NCBI RefSeq assembly: GCF_001905445.1
Contig: NZ_LIVQ01000005.1
Location: 186,001 to 250,000, forward strand
Direction: 5' to 3'
DNA length: 64,000 nucleotides
Source of the DNA: Streptomyces sp. CB00455
GTDB taxonomy: Bacteria > Actinomycetota > Actinomycetes > Streptomycetales > Streptomycetaceae
Both the position numbers and the translations under genes were made by a program. The notes beneath the pieces were generated by a model. It was not told where the DNA came from. It did no database searches and saw only the letters and a list, made by a program, of their open reading frames with translations. Every line of letters begins with the position of its first letter. The stretch's first letter is position 1. Of the stretch, positions 41,629 to 49,786 are shown one piece after another.

Positions 41629-43701
41629 ATGACAGGACGACGCAGACGGCGCGAACACCGCCGCAAGCCACGGCGGTTGGTACTCCTCACCGCCGCCATG
41701 GCCGCGGCGGGTGTGCTCGCCGCAGGCATCGCCTACTCCGGCATCGGTGACGGCGCCCAGGCCGCGGCTCCCGTCGAGGCCGCCGGCGCCGAGACGGCCG
41801 CGCCCGCCGCCGCACCCGCCCGCGACCAGGAGCCGGAGCCGATATCCGGCGCGCCCGCCAACGAGAACGCGCGCGGCATGATCTACGACGGCCTCAAGGC
41901 CGCGCCGAAGGGCGACCGCTGCGTCGGTGTCTACCGCACCGACGCCGGCCTGTGCACCCACGGCCCCGACGCCCCGCCCCAGGGCGTCGACATCACGAAG
42001 GACATCGCGCCCGCCGTCAAGGCGAGCGCCCCGGCGGCCGACCCGGCCCGCCCCGCGACCGACGACCCGGCGACCACGGAAGGCGGCGGGCGTCCTCAGG
42101 ACGCGCCCGCCGCCGACGCCGCCTCCGCCAAGGCCTCGGCGCCCCAGCCCGCCCCCGCCGCCTCCGCCGGAGGCCAGGCCGTCGCGGCCGGCCCCGCGGG
42201 CCAGACCGTCCAGTGCGACGGCGACGGCAGCACCGGCAACCGCGTGCAGGTGGTCTACGTCCACGGCGCCGGCCGCGACCGCTACTCCGAGTACGTCGCC
42301 TCCTTCCGCAAGTGGGCGGCCGACGCCGACCTCATCTACGCGACGAGCGCCCAGGAGACCGGCGGAGTACGCCACATCCGCTACGTGACGGCCGCCGACT
42401 GCACCCCGACGGTGCTCAACATCGAGCTCCCGGACTCGGCGCTCTCCGAGTTCAGCGCGACCAACGCCGCGCTCGCGGGCAAGGGCCTCGACCGCCGCGA
42501 CCGCAAGTACATGATCTTCGCGGACACCCAGGTCTACTGCGGCATCGGCACCTTCAACGGTGACGAGCGGCCCGGCCAGGCCAACCAGAGCAACTTCGGC
42601 CCCTCCTACGGGCGCACGGACTCCGGCTGCTGGGGCGGCCACACCGCCGCGCACGAACTCGGCCACAACCTGGGCGCGGTCAACAACAGCGCCCCGAACA
42701 CCAGCCGCGGCGCGCACTGCACCGACGAGTTCGACGTCATGTGCTACTCGGACACCCCGTACTACCCGCAGATGCGCAACGTCTGCACCAACCAGGCGGC
42801 CGAGAACATCCTGGACTGCAACCACGACGACTACTTCCACACCAGTCCGAAGGCCGGCAGCTACCTGGCGACGCACTGGAACATCGCCGACAACCAGTTC
42901 CTGATGCGGGGCAAGGGCGGTGACGGCACCGACCCGGGTCCGAACCCGAACCCGACACCCACGCCGACCAAGAAGCCCAGCCCGACCCCGACCCCGACCA
43001 AGAAGCCCACCGGCGGACCTGCCGTGACGGCTGCCCAGATTCAGGCCACCTCCGTCGTGGTGAGCTGGCCCAAGGTCGAGGGCGCCGCCTGGTACCAGGT
43101 CCTGCTGAACGGCAAGCACCTCACCTGGGTCCAGTCCCAGGTGCTGCGCATCTACAACCTCCAGCCCGGCACCTCGTACAAGGTCACCGTCTCCGTCCGC
43201 GACAGCTCCGGACGGGACAGCGGACCCGGCAAGGCCGCTTCCTTCCGTACGACGGGTGCGGGCGGCGGGACGACCACCCCGGGCGCCAAGTACCTCCTCG
43301 GCAACGGCAGCAGCGGCATGAACGCCGAGGTGTGGGGCGGCCGCGGCGCCGACGGCACCGTGCTCGTCGCCGGCCGCGCCAACGGCTACGCGCAGCAGCA
43401 GTGGTACTTCGACGACGCGGGCAGCGGCCGGGTCCGCATCCGCTCCGCGGTGTCCGGCAAGTGCCTCCAGCCCGGCGGCGCCCCCGCCGCCGGCATGTGG
43501 GTCGTGCAGCAGCCGTGCGGCGGCAATCCCGCCCAGGCCTGGAAGCTGACCCCCCGCGGCGGTGCGATGACCGTCACGGACCCGAGCGGCGGCTTCGCCC
43601 TGACCGTGAGCAACCGCCCCTACTACGGGAACTGGCTGCTCGACCTGCAGCGCGCGGACGGCCGCGCGGCGCAGGCATGGACGGTCCAGAAGGCCGGCTG
43701 A
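41629..43701 (+). CDS. Secreted zinc metalloprotease with Fn3 and ricin-type lectin domains
   Basis: 690 residues from ATG 41629 (GAGGTG upstream). A Tat/Sec-like basic N-terminus and hydrophobic segment precede an Ala/Pro-rich propeptide-like stretch to about residue 200. The catalytic domain has HTAAHELGHNLGAVNN (HExxH at about 342-346) and DVMCYSD, a Met-turn-like motif of metzincins. A Pro/Thr/Lys linker (PTPTPTKKPSPTPTPTKKP) leads to a fibronectin type III domain (about 465-545) and a C-terminal ricin-B/CBM13 fold (QQQWYF, GKCLQPGG, AQAWTV). It probably degrades extracellular protein while bound to glycans. Confidence 0.88.
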   Translation: MTGRRRRREHRRKPRRLVLLTAAMAAAGVLAAGIAYSGIGDGAQAAAPVEAAGAETAAPAAAPARDQEPEPISGAPANENARGMIYDGLKAAPKGDRCVGVYRTDAGLCTHGPDAPPQGVDITKDIAPAVKASAPAADPARPATDDPATTEGGGRPQDAPAADAASAKASAPQPAPAASAGGQAVAAGPAGQTVQCDGDGSTGNRVQVVYVHGAGRDRYSEYVASFRKWAADADLIYATSAQETGGVRHIRYVTAADCTPTVLNIELPDSALSEFSATNAALAGKGLDRRDRKYMIFADTQVYCGIGTFNGDERPGQANQSNFGPSYGRTDSGCWGGHTAAHELGHNLGAVNNSAPNTSRGAHCTDEFDVMCYSDTPYYPQMRNVCTNQAAENILDCNHDDYFHTSPKAGSYLATHWNIADNQFLMRGKGGDGTDPGPNPNPTPTPTKKPSPTPTPTKKPTGGPAVTAAQIQATSVVVSWPKVEGAAWYQVLLNGKHLTWVQSQVLRIYNLQPGTSYKVTVSVRDSSGRDSGPGKAASFRTTGAGGGTTTPGAKYLLGNGSSGMNAEVWGGRGADGTVLVAGRANGYAQQQWYFDDAGSGRVRIRSAVSGKCLQPGGAPAAGMWVVQQPCGGNPAQAWKLTPRGGAMTVTDPSGGFALTVSNRPYYGNWLLDLQRADGRAAQAWTVQKAG

Positions 43702-43748
43702 CGGGCGGCAGCCCCGCAACCGGGCGCCCAGGCGCCCCGTGTCCACCC

Positions 43749-43783
43749 CCGGCGGACGGCCGCACCGCGCGGCCGTCCGCCGG
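43749..43783. terminator. Strong hairpin terminator
   Basis: A perfect 15-base stem (43749-43763 with 43769-43783) and a 5-base loop lie 47 bases after the metalloprotease stop. A short C/T-rich stretch follows. It also lies just upstream of the next gene's ribosome binding site. Confidence 0.85.
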
Positions 43784-43816
43784 CCCCTCTCCCCACGCAC
43801 CCGGAGTACCGCCACG

Positions 43817-44500
43817 ATGCGCAGACGAACCGCTTTCCCGGCCCTCCTGTTCCCCGCCCTCATGGCCGCTCTCGGCCTGACGCTCCTGGCCCCCGCCACG
43901 GCCCACGCCCACGGCGACACCGTGAAGGTGGCGGTGACCGGGCAGCGCGACGGCCACGTCACCGCCGATGTCACCTGGCAGAACGACGGGGACGCCGTCG
44001 ACGAGGCCGTCGCCGGCATGGCGAACGCGGTCAGCGGCGACGGCGCCCGCACCCTGGGCCCCTGGCGGCTGGTCCGCGACCCCGCCGCCGCTCCCGCCGG
44101 CTGGATGACGGCCGAAGTGCTGCCGCCGGGTGCCTGGAAGGTCACCGTGGACGTCGGGTTCCCCTCCCTCGGACACGGCACGGGCGAGGTGGCGGTGCCC
44201 GTGGTGGACCCCGCGCCGGTCGGCTCCCCGCCGGCCGGCGGCGCACCGGTCCCTTCCGCCTCCGCCCCCGCGCCGAGCGTGCCGGCGGCGTCGCCGGCCG
44301 GTCCGACCTCCGGGGCCGCCCCGGCCACCCCGCCCGCCCAGGCGAAGACACCGTCCGCGCAGGCCCCGGACCGCACCGTCTGGTGGACGACGGCAGGCGT
44401 GGCGGCTGCCGCGCTCGCCGGCGCGGCGGGCGGTGTGCTGCTCCGCCGCCGGCGGATGCGGCGGATGCGCGCTCAGGGCACGGAGCGGACGTCCGGGTAG
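43817..44500 (+). CDS. Secreted, C-terminally anchored protein, CopC/YtkA-like fold
   Basis: 227 residues from ATG 43817. A signal peptide ends near TAHAHGD; the domain HGDTVKVAVTGQRDGHVTAD ... GGWRVRDPAA-like beta strands (about residues 30-130) resembles CopC or YtkA-type immunoglobulin folds. A Pro/Ala/Ser-rich stalk and a C-terminal membrane span (WWTTAGVAAAALAGAAGGVLL) with RRRRMRRMR anchor it. The N-terminal His of the mature protein could bind metal. The last 28 bases overlap the convergent kinase gene. Confidence 0.75.
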   Translation: MRRRTAFPALLFPALMAALGLTLLAPATAHAHGDTVKVAVTGQRDGHVTADVTWQNDGDAVDEAVAGMANAVSGDGARTLGPWRLVRDPAAAPAGWMTAEVLPPGAWKVTVDVGFPSLGHGTGEVAVPVVDPAPVGSPPAGGAPVPSASAPAPSVPAASPAGPTSGAAPATPPAQAKTPSAQAPDRTVWWTTAGVAAAALAGAAGGVLLRRRRMRRMRAQGTERTSG

Positions 44501-46638
44501 AGGCCCAGGTAACGGTAGGCGCCCGACTCGACGCGGTAGAGGTGGGCCGAGCGGTTCCCGGCCAGGGCGTGCGTGTCGCCGTCGAAGGCCAGCGGTTTGG
44601 CCAGGCCCTGATGGGTCGTACGGAAGACCCGCCGGGACAGGCCCGCCCGGTCGCGCCCCTCGCCCTCCAGGCCGGTCAGGGCCGCGACCAGCAGGCCCAC
44701 GGCGTCGTACGCCTCCGTGGCCCAGCGGGCGGGCGCCGTCCCGTGGGCGGCCCGGTACGCGGCGGTGAACCCGGCGGCGTCCGGCACCGCGGCGGGATCG
44801 GTGAACAGGGAGCTGAAGATCCAGCCGTCGGCCGCCGGGCCCGCGGTCGAGAGGAACGCGGGCTCCATGGCCTGCTGGATGCCGAGGCGCGGGCCCTGGA
44901 ACCCGGCCTCGGCAAGTGCCCGGGCGAAGAGCCCGGCGCGCTCCGGGGAGGTGCCGGCGAAGACGGCGGCCTGCGCCCCGGCCCCGGTCAGGGCGCCTGC
45001 GGCGGCGGCGAAGTCGGAGCCGCCCGCCGGCATCCGGTGGACGCTCACCGTGCCCTGCGCCGGGGGGCTCTGCTCCAGGACGCGGGTGAGCCGCCAGGCC
45101 GGCTCCTGCGCACCGGCGTCCTCCACGACGCCCGTGCGGTGCGAGGGCCGCAGCTGGGAGAGGTAGTACACGATGGCAGAGCCCAGTTGGTCGTCGACGG
45201 GGCGGGTGACACACATGGTCCGCCACTGCGTCTGGTACATCTCCGGGCCGTTCACCGACACCAGCAGCTGCGTGAGGTCCGCCGCGAGGCAGGCGGCGGC
45301 CACCGCCGGGACGGCGGCGCTCCAGGTGGGTCCGGTGAGGGCGACGACCGTGGGGTCCGCGATGAGTTCGGCGGCCGTCCGCGCCGCGCGCTGCGGATCG
45401 CCGGCGTCGTCGCCGACGCGCAGGGCCAGCCGGAAGGGGGCATCGCGCCGGGCGTTGTGTCCGTCCACGGCGAGCCGCATGCCCCGCTCGTGGGCCTGGC
45501 CGGTGTCCTTGCCCGGGCCGCTCAGATCCGCCTGGAGGGCGAGGGTGTGGGTACGGAGCCCACCGGCGGGCGGGGTCGCGCCGCCGGTCCGGTCGCGGGT
45601 GGCGTACCAGGCGATGGGCGCCCCCGTGACGACGAGCGCTCCCCCGGCCGCGAGCAGCCGCCTGCGGGTGAGGGGCCGTCGGGGTGACGGGGCGTCGAGG
45701 CGGGTGGGCTCGGGGGCAGGCAGGTCCAGGGCCCGGGTGGAGCGTTCGGCGATGAGCCGCAGCAGCGGGGCCGGCAGCCACTGGCCGGGCTCCGCGCCGG
45801 AGGGATGGCCGGTGGCGCCGGGCGCGCCGCGTCGTGGGTCCGTGAGGAGCGCGCGCAGGTGCGGGAGCGTGGGCCGCGCCGCCGGGTCCTTCGCCAGGCA
45901 GGCCGTGACCGGTCCCAGCAACTCGCCCGGGAGCCCTTGAAGTGCGGGCTCCTCGTGCACCGTGCGGAAGACCACCGCCGCCGGGTGCCCGCCGCCGAAG
46001 GGCCCGAGGCCGGTCGCGGCGTACGCGAGCACGCACCCCAGGGAGAACACGTCGCTCGGCGGGCCCGGCTCGGGGCCGGCCCCCTGGGCGAGTTCGGGCG
46101 CCAGGTAGCCCGGGGTGCCGACGATCGTGTCGACCGCCGTCAGCGTGGTCGCTCCCGTGGCGCGCGCGATCCCGAAGTCGATCAGCCGGGGACCGTCCGC
46201 GGCCAGCAGCACATTGCCCGGTTTGACGTCGCGGTGGATGAGCCCGGCCGCGTGCACCTGCTCCAGCGCCTCGGCGAGCCGCGCGCCCAGCGTCCGTACG
46301 GTCCCCGCGGGAAGGGGGCCGTACCCGCCCACCGCCTCGGACAGCGCGGGGCCGGGGACGAAGGGGGTGGCGAGCCAGGGCTCGCGCGCTTCCGGGTCCG
46401 CGGCGACCACCGGGACGACCCAGCGTCCGGTCAGTCGCCCCGCGGCCTGTGCCTCCCGGCGGAAGCGGGTCCGGAAGGAGGGGTCCGCGGCGCGGTCGGC
46501 GCGGATCACCTTGACCGCCACGAGGGTGCCCGCCGGGGAACGGCCCAGGTACACGGTGCCCATGCCGCCCGAACCGAGGCGCCGCAGCAGCCGGTTCCCG
46601 CCGATCGCGGAGGGGTCGGCCGCAAGGAGGGGGTGCAC
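44473..46638 (-). CDS. Serine/threonine kinase fused to substrate-binding protein (second copy)
   Basis: 721 residues. Kinase domain about 1-275: GSGGMGTVYLGR, VAVKVIRAD, HRDVKPGNVLL, DFGIAR and GTPGYLAPE. A linker and a membrane segment RRRLLAAGGALVVTGAPIAW lead to a periplasmic-binding-protein type I domain (about 365-721; LALQADLSGPGKDTGQAHER, ATEAYDAVGLLVAAL) of the branched-chain amino acid LivJ class. The protein should sense an external small molecule and phosphorylate cytosolic Ser/Thr targets. It follows its paralogue after 6 bases. Confidence 0.9.
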   Translation of the reverse strand: MHPLLAADPSAIGGNRLLRRLGSGGMGTVYLGRSPAGTLVAVKVIRADRAADPSFRTRFRREAQAAGRLTGRWVVPVVAADPEAREPWLATPFVPGPALSEAVGGYGPLPAGTVRTLGARLAEALEQVHAAGLIHRDVKPGNVLLAADGPRLIDFGIARATGATTLTAVDTIVGTPGYLAPELAQGAGPEPGPPSDVFSLGCVLAYAATGLGPFGGGHPAAVVFRTVHEEPALQGLPGELLGPVTACLAKDPAARPTLPHLRALLTDPRRGAPGATGHPSGAEPGQWLPAPLLRLIAERSTRALDLPAPEPTRLDAPSPRRPLTRRRLLAAGGALVVTGAPIAWYATRDRTGGATPPAGGLRTHTLALQADLSGPGKDTGQAHERGMRLAVDGHNARRDAPFRLALRVGDDAGDPQRAARTAAELIADPTVVALTGPTWSAAVPAVAAACLAADLTQLLVSVNGPEMYQTQWRTMCVTRPVDDQLGSAIVYYLSQLRPSHRTGVVEDAGAQEPAWRLTRVLEQSPPAQGTVSVHRMPAGGSDFAAAAGALTGAGAQAAVFAGTSPERAGLFARALAEAGFQGPRLGIQQAMEPAFLSTAGPAADGWIFSSLFTDPAAVPDAAGFTAAYRAAHGTAPARWATEAYDAVGLLVAALTGLEGEGRDRAGLSRRVFRTTHQGLAKPLAFDGDTHALAGNRSAHLYRVESGAYRYLGLYPDVRSVP

Positions 46639-46644
46639 GGGCCG

Positions 46645-48807
46645 CTACCCCGAGGCGGGACGCAGGGACAGCCCGAGGTGGCGGAGCCGGCCGCCCTCCA
46701 CCTGGTGGTGGTGGTAGACGTTCCCCGTCACCTGCCGGTGCTCGTCGAAGGCGTACTCCCTCGTCAGGCCCTTGAAGGTGCCCTTGCCGAGGGCCGCGAG
46801 CAGATCGGCGCGGGCCGGGCGGCCTCCGCCCCGCGCGGCGGTCACCAGCCGGTCGATGACGAGGCCGGCCGCGTCGTAGGCCTCCGCGGTCCACACGTCG
46901 GGGGGCGCGCCGTACTGCGCCCGGTGGGCGCGGGCGACGTCCGCCACCTCGGGAGCGTCCGGTCCCGTGTACGGGGCGACGCACTGCCATCCCTCGGCCG
47001 CCGGACCGGCGGCGGTGAGGAACTCCGCCCCCACGAGGGTGTAGTCGAGCGCCCGGGGCCCCTTGAAACCGGCGGCGGACAGCAGCCCGGCGGTCTTGGC
47101 GGCGCGCGCCGGGGTGCCGGTGTAGAAAAAGGCGTCGATGCCGTGGGCGAGCACGTCCGTGACGACGGCGGCGAGCTCCTCCACGCCGGGCGGTACGACG
47201 CGTGAGTAGAGCGTGGCATCGGGTGCGAACAGGGTCAGGGTCCGGCTCAGGTGCAGGACCGCCTGCCAGCCCTCGATGTCCCCCGCGCGGTCGCAGAGGA
47301 CCCCGAGGCGGCGTACGCCCTGACGGCCGGCCAGTTCGAGGTTGACGACGGAACCCTGGCCGAGGGACAGGGCGCTGGTCTGGAAGAGGCTGCGCCGGTC
47401 GGCGACGCCGAAGCTGGTCGCCAGGGCCGAGACCGTGAGCAGGGCCAGGCCCGCCTCCCCGTACACGTCCAGGCAGGGGCTGACGGAGGCGTTGCCCGTC
47501 GGGCCGATCACGGCGAGCACGTCGCGGTTCGCGGTCAGACCGGTGGCGGCGGCCGCCGAGCGGTCGGCGCTCCCGGCGTCGTCGGCGGTGGCGACGGTGA
47601 GTGTGAAGGGTTTGTCGGCGCGGGAGTTGAAGGCGGCGGCCGCGAGCCGCACACCGCGCTCCTGGGCCTGTCCGATGGCCTTTTGCGGGCCGGAGAGGTC
47701 GGCGTGTACGCCGATCACCCACTGCCGGTCGGCCGGTGGGGCGGGGGTCTTGCCGCCGCCGTCCTCGCGCAGCGCCGACCAGGCGGCCAGGCCGCCGCCG
47801 GCCGCGAGCAGGGTGCCGCCGGCGGCGAAGGCCAGGAACCGCCTTCGGGTCGGTGCCGGCCGGCCCTTGCCCGGAGCGGGCGCGGCATCGGGATCGGCGA
47901 CGGTTTCGTCGATGCCGGGCAGCGCGAGCAGCTCGGCGGCGCGCTCGGCGATGGTGGCGACGACCGCGTCGGGCAGCCAGTCGGTGCCCTCCTGCGGGGT
48001 GTCCTCGGTCAGTGCCGCGCCGAGCTCGCGCGCGGTGGGGCGGCTGTCGGGGTGCTTGGCGAGGCAGGTGCGCAGCAGAGCGGCGAGTTCGGGGTCGGCG
48101 AGGACTTCGGGGCCGAGGTCGGGCTCGTCGTGGACGGTGCGGTAGAGCACGGCGTCGACGGGCCCGGCGCCGAAGGGCAGTCTGCCGGTGGCGGCGTAGG
48201 CGAGGAGGCAGCCGAGCGAGAAGACGTCGCCGGCCGGTTCTGCGGGGCGGCCCTCGGCCTGTTCGGGCGGCAGGAAGCCGGGGGTGCCGAGGATCGCTTC
48301 TGCGGAGGTCAGGGCGGTGTGCTCGCCGCCGCGGGCGATCCCGAAGTCGATGAGGCGGGGCCGGTCCATGCCGAGCAGGACGTTCCCGGGCTTGACGTCG
48401 CGGTGTACGAGGCCCTGCTCGTGCATCACCGCAAGGGCTTGGGCCAGGGCCTTGCCGAGGACGCGTACGGCGCGCGGCGGCAGCGGCCCGTGGGCCGCGA
48501 CGGCCTCGCCGAGGGAGGGGCCGGGGACGAATGCGGTGGCCAGCCACGGTTCGGCGGCGTCCGGGTCGGCGCCGGTGACCTGGACGGCCCAGGGGCTGTC
48601 GACCTGGGCGGCGATGCCGGCTTCGCGGCGGAAACGTGCCCGGAAGTCGGCCTCGTCGGCGTACTCGGTGCGGATCACCTTCACGGCGGCGAGGGCCCCG
48701 TCGTCGGTGCGGCCGAGGTAGACGACGCCCATGCCGCCCGCGCCGAGCCGCCCGAGGAGGCGGTGGGCGGCGATCCGGGAGGGGTCCGACGGGTGGAGTC
48801 GCTCCAT
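46645..48807 (-). CDS. Serine/threonine kinase fused to substrate-binding protein (first copy)
   Basis: 720 residues. The kinase motifs are intact: GRLGAGGMGVVYLGR, AAVKVIRTE, HRDVKPGNVLL, DFGIARGG and GTPGFLPPEQA. The anchor is TRRRFLAFAAGGTLLAAGGG, and the external domain begins IGVHADLSGPQKAIGQAQER and ends near HLGLSLRP. The start ATG overlaps the upstream lipoprotein stop (TGATG). The same architecture as the next gene indicates tandem duplication followed by divergence of the ligand domain. Confidence 0.9.
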   Translation of the reverse strand: MERLHPSDPSRIAAHRLLGRLGAGGMGVVYLGRTDDGALAAVKVIRTEYADEADFRARFRREAGIAAQVDSPWAVQVTGADPDAAEPWLATAFVPGPSLGEAVAAHGPLPPRAVRVLGKALAQALAVMHEQGLVHRDVKPGNVLLGMDRPRLIDFGIARGGEHTALTSAEAILGTPGFLPPEQAEGRPAEPAGDVFSLGCLLAYAATGRLPFGAGPVDAVLYRTVHDEPDLGPEVLADPELAALLRTCLAKHPDSRPTARELGAALTEDTPQEGTDWLPDAVVATIAERAAELLALPGIDETVADPDAAPAPGKGRPAPTRRRFLAFAAGGTLLAAGGGLAAWSALREDGGGKTPAPPADRQWVIGVHADLSGPQKAIGQAQERGVRLAAAAFNSRADKPFTLTVATADDAGSADRSAAAATGLTANRDVLAVIGPTGNASVSPCLDVYGEAGLALLTVSALATSFGVADRRSLFQTSALSLGQGSVVNLELAGRQGVRRLGVLCDRAGDIEGWQAVLHLSRTLTLFAPDATLYSRVVPPGVEELAAVVTDVLAHGIDAFFYTGTPARAAKTAGLLSAAGFKGPRALDYTLVGAEFLTAAGPAAEGWQCVAPYTGPDAPEVADVARAHRAQYGAPPDVWTAEAYDAAGLVIDRLVTAARGGGRPARADLLAALGKGTFKGLTREYAFDEHRQVTGNVYHHHQVEGGRLRHLGLSLRPASG

Positions 48808-49658
48808 CAGCCCGCCGCCTTCGCGAGGACCTGCCTGGCGTTCGCCATGAGGCGGCTGGTGCCCTGGACGAGGAGGGCCTTGAGCGTATCGTCCGGGAAG
48901 CCCGCCGCGCCCTTGCCCGCGGCGGCCATGGTGACCGGCCCGAACTGCCCCTGGGACCAGATGTAGGAGTAGGGGCCGCCGCCCGTCCGGCTGACGTATT
49001 GGCCGGCCTCGGTGAAGGCGTCCTCGGTCCAGCCGTTCCCCTGCTCACCGAAGTGGAAGGCGCCGCCCCACAGGCCCTTGATGTCCTCGCCCTCGCGCAG
49101 TTCCTGATCGGGGCAGCGCAGGACTTCCTCCATGGCGCGGGCGGTCTCCCAGCCGGATTCCGTGCGGTTGCGGTGCACGGTCACGGTGACGTTGATCTGC
49201 ACGCGGCCGTGGCCGTTCCCGGCCGGGATCTGGAAGTAGCGGGTGCTGGTGGCGAGGACGTCGGGGGGCAGGCCCTCCGTCTGCCAGACGCAGTCCTGGT
49301 CGAGGACCGGCCAGCGGCGGGGGTCGCTCTCGAAGGGCGTGGCGCGCTCGACCTCGGGTCCGAAGGCCTGCTGGGCGATCACGATGCGGCCGAGCAGGTC
49401 GCGGGCCTCGTCCCTCGTCCGGGGCTGCTTGGTCTCGTCCAGTTCGGGCACGAGCGGCGCGGCGGACGGGCTCGGCGCGGCCGGCGCGGCGGCGGCGGCC
49501 GTACCGGAGGCAGCGGCGCTCGCTCCGCCCTTCGCCGCCCGGGCGGCCCCGCCCCCGCCCCCGCCCCCGCCCCCGGCACCCGAGCATCCGGCGAGTACGA
49601 GAAGGCCCGCCGCCACACAGCCGCACGTGCGCAGTGCGGAGCCTCGTCTGTCTGTCAT
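48807..49658 (-). CDS. Lipoprotein, first gene of the kinase operon
   Basis: 283 residues from ATG 49658. The lipobox LVLAGCSG is followed by a run of nine or so Gly and an Ala/Pro/Ser stretch, then a folded domain (RDLLGRIVIAQQAFGPEVER, GHGRVQINVTVTVHRNRTES, QFGPVTMAAAGKGAAGFPDD). No family is recognised. Its stop is coupled to the kinase start, so it may be an extracellular partner of the sensor kinases. Confidence 0.8.
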   Translation of the reverse strand: MTDRRGSALRTCGCVAAGLLVLAGCSGAGGGGGGGGGAARAAKGGASAAASGTAAAAAPAAPSPSAAPLVPELDETKQPRTRDEARDLLGRIVIAQQAFGPEVERATPFESDPRRWPVLDQDCVWQTEGLPPDVLATSTRYFQIPAGNGHGRVQINVTVTVHRNRTESGWETARAMEEVLRCPDQELREGEDIKGLWGGAFHFGEQGNGWTEDAFTEAGQYVSRTGGGPYSYIWSQGQFGPVTMAAAGKGAAGFPDDTLKALLVQGTSRLMANARQVLAKAAG

Positions 49659-49786
49659 GTGTCCCCCCACGGACGGATGGTACCGCCCCATCCCCGCCGC
49701 AACTGGCTTATCGCGAAGCCTGGTTGACTACGGATGAGGCGGTCGGCGGCAGTGGGCGGTCTGCGTGGCGCGCGGGCGCCGGGACG

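Noticed and set aside
43574..49048. A very long minus-strand open frame of about 1,800 codons
   Set aside because: It lies out of frame across the metalloprotease end, two kinases and a lipoprotein; its Arg/Pro-rich translation is a typical high-G+C shadow.
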